This document shows positions 7,884 through 17,440 of a stretch of DNA of 64,000 nt, in pieces. Position 1 is the stretch's first letter. The number at the start of each line of letters is the position of its first letter. Under the pieces are notes generated by a model, which was not told the origin of the DNA, made no database searches, and saw nothing but the letters and a program-made list of their open reading frames with translations. The stretch is taken from positions 186,001 through 250,000 of the forward strand of contig SVIZ01000002.1 of NCBI GenBank assembly GCA_015069205.1, in the 5' to 3' direction. The DNA comes from Oscillospiraceae bacterium. GTDB taxonomy: Bacteria > Bacillota > Clostridia > Saccharofermentanales > Saccharofermentanaceae. Position numbers and translations under genes: made by a program.

Positions 7884-9140
7884 ATGGAAAACGACAATAA
7901 GGAAATGAACGAAAGACAGGAGCGCATTCCTCAGAACTCAAAGGAAAAAAGCTACCGTCTGACGATATTCGTCTTATCAGTGATCCTTTTGGCATGCGTA
8001 ATGTTCTCCGGTTTCCAGTCCGTATATATCTTCAAGCTCAACAGCGGCCGCGAAGGGATACTCTCATATACAAGAACAGGTTCGACTACCACGGAGACCA
8101 CAAGTGAGATCCCTGAAGAAACAGAAGATAAGCCTGCCGAAGCACGTCCCGAACCATGGTTCTCACTGGAAGATGCAGCTTATGTCCCTTCAGCTGACAA
8201 GACCAGGATGACCACCGTGGAGATCGCAAAGCAGGTAAGTCCTGCTACCGTGTCCCTGAAGGTAATAGGTGTTGATAACGATACCGAGACGGTCATAGGA
8301 TCAGGTACAGGATTCATTATCACTGATGACGGATATATCGTTACGAATAAGCATGTTGTCGTTCTCGCTGAAGAGGCGGTAAGCACATATTATGTAACCG
8401 TTGTACTGCCGGGCGACGATCTTCCGGTCAGGGCAGAGGTCGTCGGAAGTGATACGCAGACAGACATTGCGGTCCTTAAGGTGGATACTGACAAAAAGCT
8501 GCCCTGTGTCAAAATGGGCGACTCCGATCTTCTTCAGGCAGGTGAGCTTGCGGTGGTAATCGGAAATGCTCTGGGATCTTTGGACGATTCCGTTACGGTC
8601 GGAGTAATCTCGGCGCCTTCAAGAGAGATCAACCGCAACGGATACCGTGTTGAGGTAATCCAGACAGATGCTTCGGTCAATCCGGGAAGCAGCGGCGGAC
8701 CGCTCATCAATTCATATGGCGAAGTAGTCGGCATCACTAATTCCAAGATAATTACTTCCACATCCGAGAATGTCGGATTTGCAATTCCCGTCAATGCCGT
8801 TAAAAAGGTAATCGAAGACATCATCAATTACGGCAAGGTGGTAGACCGCCCTTATCTCGGTGTTTCCGTAAGATATGTTCCTGAAGGTTCTTATTATGGC
8901 GCTGAGGGCGGAATCTTCGTTGAAGAGATAGTAATGAACGGACCTGCTTACAATGCCGGGTTCAAACTCGGAGACAAACTCATATCGATGGACGGTGTTG
9001 AAATAAAAGAGACCGGTGATATTATTAAGGTGCGCGATTCACATAAGGTCGGAGATACAATAGAAGTCGTAGTCGAGCGTGACGGCAAAGAAATGACACT
9101 GTCACTTACGATAGCAGACAGTGCCGATTTCCCTGATTAA
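7884..9140 (+). CDS. htrA: HtrA/DegP-type trypsin-like serine protease with PDZ domain
   Basis: A 418-aa protein with one membrane helix near the N-terminus (L-T-I-F-V-L-S-V-I-L region), a Thr/Glu-rich linker, a trypsin-like domain and one C-terminal PDZ domain (from about residue 330, starting G-V-S-V-R-Y). The catalytic triad is visible: H157 in N-K-H-V-V, D194 in T-D-I-A-V-L and S270 in G-S-S-G-G-P. Single-PDZ anchored HtrA proteases of Bacillota degrade or refold misfolded exported proteins at the outer face of the membrane. A tiny membrane protein follows, and a SurA/PrsA-like foldase gene converges on it, giving a local envelope quality-control set. Confidence 0.95.
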   Translation: MENDNKEMNERQERIPQNSKEKSYRLTIFVLSVILLACVMFSGFQSVYIFKLNSGREGILSYTRTGSTTTETTSEIPEETEDKPAEARPEPWFSLEDAAYVPSADKTRMTTVEIAKQVSPATVSLKVIGVDNDTETVIGSGTGFIITDDGYIVTNKHVVVLAEEAVSTYYVTVVLPGDDLPVRAEVVGSDTQTDIAVLKVDTDKKLPCVKMGDSDLLQAGELAVVIGNALGSLDDSVTVGVISAPSREINRNGYRVEVIQTDASVNPGSSGGPLINSYGEVVGITNSKIITSTSENVGFAIPVNAVKKVIEDIINYGKVVDRPYLGVSVRYVPEGSYYGAEGGIFVEEIVMNGPAYNAGFKLGDKLISMDGVEIKETGDIIKVRDSHKVGDTIEVVVERDGKEMTLSLTIADSADFPD

Positions 9141-9170
9141 GCGCAAACTATATTTAAGGATGTTGATTAT

Positions 9171-9299
9171 ATGAGCAGCGGAAACAATAAGAAAATCGGA
9201 ACCAAGGTTATGGCTTGGATATTGATCGGAGCTATGCTCCTTACTTTTGTTTTCGCGATCGTTGTCGTATTGGTCCAGCAGTTTTCGATGGGCGCATAA
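9171..9299 (+). CDS. 42-aa single-helix membrane peptide (DUF4044-like)
   Basis: ATG 9171 to TAA 9297-9299, with AAGGA ten bases upstream. The peptide has a basic N-terminus (N-N-K-K-I-G-T-K) followed by one hydrophobic helix of about 24 residues and a short tail. Length and layout resemble DUF4044-type small membrane proteins of Bacillota. It lies 30 bases after htrA and is probably co-transcribed. The function is unknown; being a regulator or stabiliser of the adjacent membrane protease is a guess from position only. Confidence 0.6.
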   Translation: MSSGNNKKIGTKVMAWILIGAMLLTFVFAIVVVLVQQFSMGA

Positions 9300-9323
9300 G
9301 ATAAAGGGGATGAACCCTTTACC

Positions 9324-11075
9324 TTACGGTACGTCCTTTATCTGAGCCAATCCGTCTTCATGGAATTCCCAAACGTATTCTGAAGCTTTTCCGCTGATGA
9401 ACTGCTGATAGTTGTTCATTCTGAGGAAACTGTTTACCCTGTCATACCATTCGGGGTTGGGCGATTCTGATATGAAGTAGATTATGTAGAATGTTCCGTT
9501 AACCTCGATCATGGTCTTATCACCGAGTTTACGGTCAGGCGAGAATATCCATTCAGCCATGGCCCCTGTATATTTAGCCTGATATATCTGGCTGTCGTGA
9601 ACTATCGAGAGTTCTCCGGCGAGAATATAGTCGTTATAAAGATTTTCTACCTCATTGCAGCTGTCGGCATCTTCGATGTAGTCGAAGATCTCCTGGCCCA
9701 ATGCCTGTGTAGCGGCGATGTCGGGCTGCATGTTCTCGTTCAGCTGCTGGTTAGCAGTGATGATGTAGCAGTTGCGGAGATGCTCTGACATACGGTCTCT
9801 TGATACGAATACAAGAATGATGGGGAAGCCGTCTTCGTCAGGGATTATGGTCGCATCGCCGACTTGTCTTGTCTCGTCAAAGAGCCATCTTCTGAAATCG
9901 ACGTGTGTTACGTCCTCGAAACGGCAGTTTGCGATAAGCGTGGAGTCAGGCTGTGAAAGCGTGTTTGCGGCAACACCTGAGAAGTACTTGGCAGCGCATG
10001 ACTCGAACTTTGAAGGATCGCCGTTCATTGCGTCAATGATCTTCTCGGCATGGAGGTTCGCCGTATCGATAAATGCCTGGTCTCTCTGTTCGTAGGTGAT
10101 CCTTAAGATCTTGTAACTTACGAGGTCATAGATCGTTCTAGACTGGTTATATGCATGCTCGGCCTGCTCGTCTGAAGCTGAGAGCTGGATGAGCTTCTCA
10201 CCCTCTGCGTAGTCTTCCGTGAAGTATTTTTTCGCGAGCGTGTTGATGATTATCTGCTCATCGACCTGGCTTCCGAATACACCCTTGATGTATGTGTCTA
10301 GAGGCACGCCGAGTTCATCAGCCTTACCCTTGAGCCAGTTGATGTATGCATTGGCTCTGTCATAGTGAGCCTTCTCAATTACAAATCCCTGGGCGGTGGC
10401 ATCGTCGTAGAGGATCTCGATCTTCTGAAGATCCTGTGCAGTTACATATCTGAAGTAATCTCTGTAAGTCTGGAAGTTCTCATCGTCAAGATAAGGAGAT
10501 GAGAGCATTTTTTCCGTGTCCGCAGCGAAAAGGTCGACACCTTCATTCAGGAGTTCATAGTGGTACATGAAGCTGAATTCGCCGCTTGAGATGTCTCTTC
10601 CGTTAATTGTAAGAGGGCTCTTGAATGATTCATCCATGCCCGTATCAAGTGCAAAAGAAAGGATCGCGATTCCGGCTACCATTAAGATTCCCAAAAGGAC
10701 AAAGAGGATACCGGCATTTTTTCTGTGCTTGCCCTGCTCAAGTGCATCTTCGTTCCTGTCGAGGTTGATCTCAGTAGGGATCTCCTCTTCCTTGGGTTCA
10801 TCCTTGACCTTGCTGTTCTTGCTCTCGGGCAGGGAAGGCAGGTCGGGAACTATTGCTGTATCAGCGGGCTTACCGGTGAGAAGTTCCGGATCGATCTCCG
10901 CAAGATCGTTTAATGTGACACTCTTCTTGGGCTCTTCAACCGGGGAGTCCATGAAATCATTGGTCGGATTGCTCTCTGAAGAAGCAAGTACCTCTGTCGT
11001 TAAAGCATTCTCGTCAACCACCGGCTTACGGGCTTTTTTATCGTCATTTCTATTCTGTCTGTTTTTACCCTTCAT
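9324..11075 (-). CDS. SurA/PrsA-like membrane-anchored foldase
   Basis: A 583-aa protein; ATG 11075 has GGGG seven bases upstream and is preferred to the adjacent TTG. A ~125-residue acidic cytoplasmic N-terminus precedes one membrane helix (A-G-I-L-F-V-L-L-G-I-L). The extracytoplasmic part begins with the SurA_N-like pattern I-N-G-R-D-I-S-S-G-E-F-S-F-M-Y and continues as helical chaperone segments. Two stretches ending in W-L-F-D-E-T-R-Q-V-G-D and W-I-F-S-P-D-R-K-L-G-D resemble parvulin-type repeats, where similar text precedes the isomerase strands. It probably assists folding of exported proteins. Prolyl isomerase activity is not shown by the sequence. Confidence 0.65.
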   Translation of the reverse strand: MKGKNRQNRNDDKKARKPVVDENALTTEVLASSESNPTNDFMDSPVEEPKKSVTLNDLAEIDPELLTGKPADTAIVPDLPSLPESKNSKVKDEPKEEEIPTEINLDRNEDALEQGKHRKNAGILFVLLGILMVAGIAILSFALDTGMDESFKSPLTINGRDISSGEFSFMYHYELLNEGVDLFAADTEKMLSSPYLDDENFQTYRDYFRYVTAQDLQKIEILYDDATAQGFVIEKAHYDRANAYINWLKGKADELGVPLDTYIKGVFGSQVDEQIIINTLAKKYFTEDYAEGEKLIQLSASDEQAEHAYNQSRTIYDLVSYKILRITYEQRDQAFIDTANLHAEKIIDAMNGDPSKFESCAAKYFSGVAANTLSQPDSTLIANCRFEDVTHVDFRRWLFDETRQVGDATIIPDEDGFPIILVFVSRDRMSEHLRNCYIITANQQLNENMQPDIAATQALGQEIFDYIEDADSCNEVENLYNDYILAGELSIVHDSQIYQAKYTGAMAEWIFSPDRKLGDKTMIEVNGTFYIIYFISESPNPEWYDRVNSFLRMNNYQQFISGKASEYVWEFHEDGLAQIKDVP

Positions 11076-11108
11076 CAAATTTCCCCTTCGATTAGTTACA
11101 GGTTAAAG

Positions 11109-11156
11109 ACACTTTACCATAAAAGAAGAAACATATAAGGTAAAGTGTGCTATTAT
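11109..11156. promoter_or_regulatory. Divergent promoter region with 10-bp inverted repeat
   Basis: ACACTTTACC (11109-11118) is repeated inverted as GGTAAAGTGT (11139-11148), a perfect 10-bp pair 20 bases apart. It sits between the divergent foldase and YfhO genes. The right arm directly abuts an extended -10 element (TG-C-TATTAT, -10 at 11151-11156) reading towards the YfhO gene. The arrangement suggests a dimeric repressor operator. Confidence 0.45.
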
Positions 11157-11200
11157 TAACACGTTTGTAATCTAAGAATAATAAATACCAGGGGTATTAT

Positions 11201-14092
11201 GTGGGAAAAAATAGTCCAATACTGAGAGAAAAGAGTGGCACTTTGGGTGTGCTTAAGGAATATTGGCCCCAATTTCTTCTGGCATTTTTATTCCCTACGC
11301 TTACAGTGCTAGCCGCTTTTGCGGTAACAGGTTGTTACCCGTTCGGTGACAGGACGATGCTGACGGTCGACCTTTATCACCAATATTGTCCTTTCCTTGT
11401 GGCGTTCAGGAACAAAGTCCTGTCCGGAGAGTCGCTTTTCTATACCTGGAATGACGGTCTGGGCCAGGAATACTATGCCGCTTATGCCAATTACGCGGCA
11501 AGCCCCCTAAATATCTTTGCAGTTTTCTTTAACGCAAAGACCATGCCCATATTCATTCAGTTTATAACATGTCTCCGTGCAGGTCTTTCTTCGGTCTTCA
11601 TGGTGCTTTTCCTCTCTGCCAATGACAACAAGAGGATAGACAACATCACTGTTGTATTCAGCTCATCCTACGCTCTTTGCGGATGGTTCATATCATTTTT
11701 CTGGAACATAATGTGGTGTGACGCCGTCGTACTTCTCCCGTTGATAATGCTTGGCCTTCGAAAACTCCTTCTCGAGAAAAAGTGTGGTCTTTATGCCGTA
11801 ACTCTTGCCATAGCCATTATCAGCAACTACTATTCCGGCTACTTCCTCTGTCTATTCCTCGTGCTTTTCGCGCCGGCCTACTACGTCTGCCTTTATTCGC
11901 GCGAGAAAGCCAAGGGCGATCCCGGAAGGCTCTGTTTCAAGACATTTATCGGAAGCGCGCTGCGTTTTGCCGCATCCAGCTTTATAGCTGCGGGCACTTC
12001 AGCGGTTTTATCGATTCCCACATATCTGATCCTCAAGAACTGCTCAGCCACGGGCGACGAACTGAAGATGGATTATGTTCTTCAGAATAATCTGTTTGAT
12101 TTCTTCGGAAGACTGATGGTATCCGCAAACCCCAATATCAGAGACGGTATGGCCAATGTATACAGCGGGCTCGTAATTGCTCTTCTGCTTCCTTTATTTT
12201 TCCTGCTTCCTTCAAGAACAGGCATCAAGCTAAAGCACAAGATCGTATTCGGTTCGCTTCTTGGCATAATGTATTTAAGCTTTACCAACCGTACGCTTAA
12301 CTTCATATGGCACGGATTCCATTTCCCGAACCAGATCCCTTTCAGAGAATCGTTCCTTATGAGTTTCCTGCTCGTTTTTATCGGATTCTTAACGATCAGA
12401 CGCATCAGGAGTCTTGGTTCGAAATATATCACCGGTGCCATACTTAGCTCGGCTGCATTCCTTATCCTTTTCGAGAAATTCGGCACAGGCAATGAAGGTT
12501 ACATCCAGATCGGATCGACCCTTGTTTTCCTTATTGTCCAGGGTGCCGCCCTTCACACCGTAAGCAATATCAGAGCCGGCAAGAGTGAATTCTTCTGTGA
12601 GACGCTTCTGACGGTTACGATGATGGTGGAAATGTTTGCAGCTTCGCTGACAACGATAGGCCTTGTCTGCTATCACGAAGGCTTTACGGGTTATACGGCT
12701 TACGGCAAGAACTGGCAGGAAGTCTCAGCTTATGCAAAGGAAGTGGAAGGAACCGAAGGACACATGAACTTCGAGCGTTCTGAAATCTATCCGAACAACG
12801 TATGTGATCTCCAGTCACTTTATAATGTTAAGGGCCTGTCCATTTTCTCTTCCACGACCAGGGAGAGCTTCGTTAAATACATGAGAAACTACGGTTTCCA
12901 CAACAACGGCATCAACGGACTGCGCAATGCCGGTCTCACACGTGTTACCGCCACCGTTCTCGGTGTCAGGAATCTGGTCGAGACTGAAAAGGGACAGAGT
13001 GTTCCGGCTCTGTTTGAGCAGGAGTACAAGGACGGAATAATTACTTCCTGGGCAAATCCTGATGCTTTGAGCGTAGGATTCATGACCGATACGGCGGTAA
13101 TCGACTATGCTCCTGATTACGATAAGAACCTTGATGTTTTCGATAAGACAAACGGATGGCTCAACAGCATGGGCGCACCGGACGTTTATAAACCCGTAAC
13201 GCTTACTACTGTTGCTTCAAGCAGCCTTTCCACAACGGATAAGCATGACGATGTTTTGGTCTACAGTTCAGCGGGTTCCGCTAATAAGGACGGATACTCA
13301 TTCAGTATCACAGTTGATGAAGCAGACATCGGTTCTGATGTTTATGTTTATGTCAATTCCAAAAAGGGCGGCAATGCCACGGTAATCAATAATGGCAAAA
13401 CATTAAAGTTTGAGCTCAGAAGCTATCAGATAATCTGTCTCGGTGTTTATGAGGGTTCACCGATCGAACTTACCGTTAAATACAGCGATAATCCGGGTTC
13501 TTCGATCTTCGTATACGGATATCAGCTTGACCAGGCAGGGTATGCCCAAATGGTACAGACATTCGCTGATGAACAGCTGGAAGTATCGTCTTACGATTCC
13601 ACATCACTCTCCGGACATATCGAAGTCAAGGAAGACGGCCTTATGTTCATGTCGATACCTTATGCTGAAGGCTGGACTGCAACCGTAGATGGCAAGCCCG
13701 CTGAGATTGTTTCCGTCCAGGATGCCCTGATGGGAATAAAACTCGTGAAGGGCAGCCACGACGTAACTATCAAATATACTCCTGCTGGTTTCAAAGAAGG
13801 TATACTGATCAGTGCGGTCTCCGTATTCTTCATTGCCTTGCTCTTCATCGTTCCTGCTGTTTCAGAAAAGCTCAAAAAGAATAAAACGGTTTTGGAAGCT
13901 GCCGTTACGGCAGAAGATTCTGTGACACCGGGATCAGCAATCGAAGAAGTGCCTGTCTCGGAAGTTATAGGGCATGACGCTCCCACTGAAGATTCTTCTG
14001 AAGAAATAGAACAGGACAATGTTTCTGAAGCGCCTTCTGAAGTTATAGAACAGAAAGACGATGCCGAAAAGCCGGAGGCCGGTAATGACTAA
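11201..14092 (+). CDS. YfhO family polytopic membrane protein
   Basis: A 963-aa protein starting at GTG 11201 after an AGGGG-like SD. The first ~500 residues hold a dozen or so membrane helices. The first loop carries the YfhO hallmark D-L-Y-H-Q-Y-x-P-F plus G-E-S-L-F-Y-T-W-N-D-G-L-G. A large extracytoplasmic beta-rich domain follows, then a last membrane helix near residue 865 and an acidic Glu/Ser-rich tail. YfhO proteins have the GT-C glycosyltransferase layout and in Bacillus/Listeria help decorate lipoteichoic acid with sugars, probably from lipid-linked donors. Here it is coupled to a second YfhO-like gene by an 8-nt overlap. Confidence 0.85.
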   Translation: MGKNSPILREKSGTLGVLKEYWPQFLLAFLFPTLTVLAAFAVTGCYPFGDRTMLTVDLYHQYCPFLVAFRNKVLSGESLFYTWNDGLGQEYYAAYANYAASPLNIFAVFFNAKTMPIFIQFITCLRAGLSSVFMVLFLSANDNKRIDNITVVFSSSYALCGWFISFFWNIMWCDAVVLLPLIMLGLRKLLLEKKCGLYAVTLAIAIISNYYSGYFLCLFLVLFAPAYYVCLYSREKAKGDPGRLCFKTFIGSALRFAASSFIAAGTSAVLSIPTYLILKNCSATGDELKMDYVLQNNLFDFFGRLMVSANPNIRDGMANVYSGLVIALLLPLFFLLPSRTGIKLKHKIVFGSLLGIMYLSFTNRTLNFIWHGFHFPNQIPFRESFLMSFLLVFIGFLTIRRIRSLGSKYITGAILSSAAFLILFEKFGTGNEGYIQIGSTLVFLIVQGAALHTVSNIRAGKSEFFCETLLTVTMMVEMFAASLTTIGLVCYHEGFTGYTAYGKNWQEVSAYAKEVEGTEGHMNFERSEIYPNNVCDLQSLYNVKGLSIFSSTTRESFVKYMRNYGFHNNGINGLRNAGLTRVTATVLGVRNLVETEKGQSVPALFEQEYKDGIITSWANPDALSVGFMTDTAVIDYAPDYDKNLDVFDKTNGWLNSMGAPDVYKPVTLTTVASSSLSTTDKHDDVLVYSSAGSANKDGYSFSITVDEADIGSDVYVYVNSKKGGNATVINNGKTLKFELRSYQIICLGVYEGSPIELTVKYSDNPGSSIFVYGYQLDQAGYAQMVQTFADEQLEVSSYDSTSLSGHIEVKEDGLMFMSIPYAEGWTATVDGKPAEIVSVQDALMGIKLVKGSHDVTIKYTPAGFKEGILISAVSVFFIALLFIVPAVSEKLKKNKTVLEAAVTAEDSVTPGSAIEEVPVSEVIGHDAPTEDSSEEIEQDNVSEAPSEVIEQKDDAEKPEAGND

Positions 14093-16370
14093 GGCTGCGG
14101 CAGGAAAGCTCAAAACATATGACGGCGTAGTATTCTGCTTTATTGCATCGGTAATCATTGCAGTTGTTTCATATAACATCGGACTTCTGACAGAACCCGG
14201 AAAGATCCTGCCTACGGGTCTTTCCATGCGCAACGGCGAAATGAGCGCCAATATTCTCCGCGGAATCGATCTTGCAGTTGAAGATGTTGAGCTCATCACA
14301 TCCGGAAAGGCTTCGTCTGATCTGTGGAGACTTCTGACATTCGTTCATCTGGATCTGTTTTTTTACCTTGCCCTGCTTATTCCCAAAGCTGCCAGGACGA
14401 TCCTTCTGGTCGGTTATTATTTGAGATTCGGCCTTTGCTGCTCTGCCATGTATTACTTCATGACCGCGCACATCAGGCTCTCCAGACTTCCCGCTGCTCT
14501 CCTCGGCGTAATGTATACATTCTCATCACAGATCGTACTGACCGCCCAGCATGCTTCTCTTATGAACATGGCACTCTTGATACCCATGACAATGTCGGCC
14601 TTTGATTCATATCTTCAAAAGAGAACATGGAAATCTTTTGTTCTCGTATGTCTTATGTCATTTGGCGTTGCAGCATCCGGCGGATACGGACTCATTACTG
14701 GCATTCCTTTTTTAATCATTTTGGCTCTTCTTATGAGCATAAGCCTTTACAGTACATTCAAGATGGCTATTACTTCCTGGCTCAAGCTTTTGGGAGGAAT
14801 AGTTACTGGTCTCATCATGTCTGCGGCTTTTGCGGTTCCGGGCCTTATGTCGATGAAATTAAGCGTTGATATAGAACAAAGCTTCAATAATGCTAAGGTA
14901 AACTACACTGTTTTCGAGGTGATCAGAGGCACGTTCCTTCTCCGTTCAGGCAGCGTTTATGTTAATAATTCTCCTCTGTTCTATGTCGGTATATTTACGC
15001 TTGTTGCCGTAATGGCATTCGCACTTAATGAGATGATCCCTGTAAGGCTTAAGGTCGCTTCAGCACTTATTGCTGCCGTGATCCACATTATCTGCAGTTC
15101 ATCATTTGTGAATGAGACGGTAAGCATTTTCGGAACCTCAGCACTCCTCAATTCTTCAAGGTTTATCTGTCTTGAGATAGTACTTTTCTTTATTGCGGCA
15201 ATCGGACTTAAGAATGTTAAGAGCCTTGGACGCGGCGAATTCATCGCCTCATGCCTCGTTCCTCTGTTCTTTCTTGTCATGTCCGGCAGTTCCGCATCAG
15301 GCACTTCTTTTGCAAGCCCGATCGTTATTAGCACATTCATTGGAATAATCGTTGAAGGATGCATTTTATATGCACTTGCCAAAGATAAGATCACGGATAA
15401 GGGCAAATATGCCGTTCTTTTCATAATCTTCACTTTTGTGGGTATTAATACGGCATTTATGTACTTCAACAATACGATTCAGAAAAACGCTGTTGATGAG
15501 TATTTCAAATTGAGCTACGGAGACAGTTCTTCTGAAAAACTGATCTATGACAGCGATTTTGACCTTCCTGCCGTAAACGGCGGAGACAAATACCAGATCA
15601 TCCCCGGTGACCTCAGCGATTTTGTTGCCGGAGATACGGTTTTAGATGATATTAACTACTCATCGTTAAGGATTTCCGGAACCATGCTCTTTGATGAGAT
15701 ATTCCTCAAGCCTTCCGATAAGAAGGAATTAAGACAGGAAGGACCTAATACATATTTGCTGAGAGAGGGCGGCAACACCCTGACTTTCAGTCCCTTCGAG
15801 ATAGAAGACGGAGAGAGAATGTTCATATACTGTAACGCAGTTAACGGTGCATCTGTAAGTTTCTCTTCTGACAGCGGTGATTCGGTAATGGCGTTTACCG
15901 GTCCTTTCTTTACTGAGATTGCCCAAACATCCGATGAAGTATCACTTGAGTTCATGATCGATTCAGAAGGCGACGATGCCTGCAGGATCTCGATCTTCAA
16001 GTTAAACCAGGAAGCTCTTGAATCCATGAAAGCGCTGTCCGGTACCGCAAGCGGTTCCAGATTCATGATCGATGTCTCTGAAGTTGACGGCATGTGCACC
16101 ATTGTCCTGCCTTATGCATACGATGACACCACAGTCAGAGTCGACGGCATTACCTGTGACACGTTCGAATACTGCGGCAAGCTTGCAGCTGTTTTCGTTT
16201 GTAACAATAACGGTCTCATGGAAGTTTCCGTAGAGCGGAAAGATACAGGCATCATCCCGGGAATACTGGTAAGTGTCTTTGCGGCTGCCTGCCTTATCGC
16301 AATTCCGCTTACCCATATGTATAATGAAAAGAAGAAAGTAACCGGTGAAGGGACCGACAGCAATGCTTAG
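14085..16370 (+). CDS. Second, divergent YfhO-like membrane protein
   Basis: A 761-aa protein. ATG 14085 is chosen because GGAGG lies eight bases upstream; the ATG at 14061 has no SD. It overlaps the preceding gene by eight bases (ATGACTAA). The layout repeats that of its neighbour: many membrane helices over the first ~460 residues, then an extracytoplasmic beta-rich domain of ~270 residues and a terminal helix. The first loop is shorter and lacks the Y-H-Q-Y motif, so the glycosyltransferase role is less certain. The pair may form a heteromeric surface glycosylation unit. Confidence 0.6.
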   Translation: MTKAAAGKLKTYDGVVFCFIASVIIAVVSYNIGLLTEPGKILPTGLSMRNGEMSANILRGIDLAVEDVELITSGKASSDLWRLLTFVHLDLFFYLALLIPKAARTILLVGYYLRFGLCCSAMYYFMTAHIRLSRLPAALLGVMYTFSSQIVLTAQHASLMNMALLIPMTMSAFDSYLQKRTWKSFVLVCLMSFGVAASGGYGLITGIPFLIILALLMSISLYSTFKMAITSWLKLLGGIVTGLIMSAAFAVPGLMSMKLSVDIEQSFNNAKVNYTVFEVIRGTFLLRSGSVYVNNSPLFYVGIFTLVAVMAFALNEMIPVRLKVASALIAAVIHIICSSSFVNETVSIFGTSALLNSSRFICLEIVLFFIAAIGLKNVKSLGRGEFIASCLVPLFFLVMSGSSASGTSFASPIVISTFIGIIVEGCILYALAKDKITDKGKYAVLFIIFTFVGINTAFMYFNNTIQKNAVDEYFKLSYGDSSSEKLIYDSDFDLPAVNGGDKYQIIPGDLSDFVAGDTVLDDINYSSLRISGTMLFDEIFLKPSDKKELRQEGPNTYLLREGGNTLTFSPFEIEDGERMFIYCNAVNGASVSFSSDSGDSVMAFTGPFFTEIAQTSDEVSLEFMIDSEGDDACRISIFKLNQEALESMKALSGTASGSRFMIDVSEVDGMCTIVLPYAYDDTTVRVDGITCDTFEYCGKLAAVFVCNNNGLMEVSVERKDTGIIPGILVSVFAAACLIAIPLTHMYNEKKKVTGEGTDSNA

Positions 16371-17352
16371 CAGGAAAATAACAGACGGCACGGAATTTGT
16401 AGTTTTTGACATGGAATGGAACCAGCCGATGCCGGGCAAAGAGTATCCGTTTGATGTCAGCAAGCTTACCGGCGAGATCATAGAGATAGGCGCTTTAAAG
16501 TACGTTTATGACAATGGTGAGTTGATCTACAAGGATTCATTCTCCACCGATATCGTTCCGGTAAAGTACACCAAGCTGCACTATCATGTAAAAAAGGTCA
16601 CTCATAAGAAAAATGCAGATCTTTTAAACGGCATCCCATTCCGGGAGGCTTATTCACAATTCAGAGAATTCTGCGGTGACGCTATCCTGGTAGGGTGGGG
16701 CAGTTCCGACCCTTCCATGCTCAAGATGAATCTTGAATTCTTCGAAATGGATTCAAAGCTCAACATGTTCTTTCTTGATCTCCAGCCGATATTCTCGCTC
16801 TTTGCGGGCCTTCAGGGAACTCAGCGCAGCGTAGAAGCAGCTGTTGATTTCTATAATATTGATAAGAATGAGATATTTCATAGCGCTACGGCAGATGCAC
16901 ATTATACCGGTGCCGTATTTGAAGAGATTTTCAAACATAATAAGCCCTCAGCTGTAATATCAGCCATATCCAGTTCTTCCATTGACCCGGATGTTCCGTC
17001 TGATTTCAGCTTTGTAGGTCCTGAGTGTCTTGATGGCACGAGCGCTTTTGCAACATCTGTGAATTTTATGAAGAATTGTCCCCTTTGCGGAAAGAAGCTA
17101 TCCGTAAAGATCCCGTCATTTCGGATCCGCAAATCCCAGTATGCTCTTCTGGAGTGCAGGGAGCACGGCGAGCTGTTCTCACGGACAAGAGTGAAAAAAA
17201 ACAAGGCGGGGAATTATTATGCGGCATCTGTAATGCGCTTTGCAACTCAAAACGATTACTGGCTCGTGGCCTCTAAAAAAGAGGAGTTTGACAAGTACGG
17301 TGAGAAGGGTAAGCCCGTCGAAAAAACTGAAACTGAAGAAAATGTAACGTAA
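16363..17352 (+). CDS. DEDDh-type 3'-5' exonuclease with C-terminal zinc ribbon
   Basis: A 329-aa protein from ATG 16363 (GAAGGGA upstream), overlapping the previous stop by eight bases. The first ExoI motif is F-D-M-E-W with the Asp/Glu metal ligands. A mid-domain V-G-W-G-S-S-D supplies the second Asp, and H-S-A-T-A-D-A-H-Y-T gives the His and last Asp. This matches the RNase T/DnaQ-like superfamily. The C-terminal third has C-P-L-C and L-L-E-C-R-E-H-G-E, a likely zinc ribbon. Substrate unknown. It ends the YfhO transcription unit, with no obvious functional link. Confidence 0.8.
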   Translation: MLSRKITDGTEFVVFDMEWNQPMPGKEYPFDVSKLTGEIIEIGALKYVYDNGELIYKDSFSTDIVPVKYTKLHYHVKKVTHKKNADLLNGIPFREAYSQFREFCGDAILVGWGSSDPSMLKMNLEFFEMDSKLNMFFLDLQPIFSLFAGLQGTQRSVEAAVDFYNIDKNEIFHSATADAHYTGAVFEEIFKHNKPSAVISAISSSSIDPDVPSDFSFVGPECLDGTSAFATSVNFMKNCPLCGKKLSVKIPSFRIRKSQYALLECREHGELFSRTRVKKNKAGNYYAASVMRFATQNDYWLVASKKEEFDKYGEKGKPVEKTETEENVT

Positions 17353-17364
17353 TTTGTAAACGAA

Positions 17365-17440
17365 ATGTTAACAAACTATGTAAAAAAAGTTAGCAAAATT
17401 CGAATTTTCTGTTGAAATTTGAATTCGTATGACTTAAAAT
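17365..17440 (+). promoter_or_regulatory. Promoter of the PilX-like gene with upstream GTTAAC element
   Basis: TTGAAA (17412-17417), 17-base spacer, TAAAAT (17435-17440). Upstream at 17365-17375 is ATGTTAACAAA, a motif also found before the second pilin operon (30769 and 30787). The leader (about 17447-17536) contains a short GCGGG/CCCGC hairpin at 17466-17481. Confidence 0.5.

Noticed and set aside
10567..11106. 179-aa plus-strand frame opposite the foldase gene
   Set aside because: Antisense shadow of the coding strand; Ser/Leu-rich composition typical of a reversed frame, and it overlaps the divergent regulatory repeat.
15656..16481. Minus-strand frames opposite the second YfhO-like gene
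   Set aside because: Shadows of a well-supported gene; no SD or family signature.
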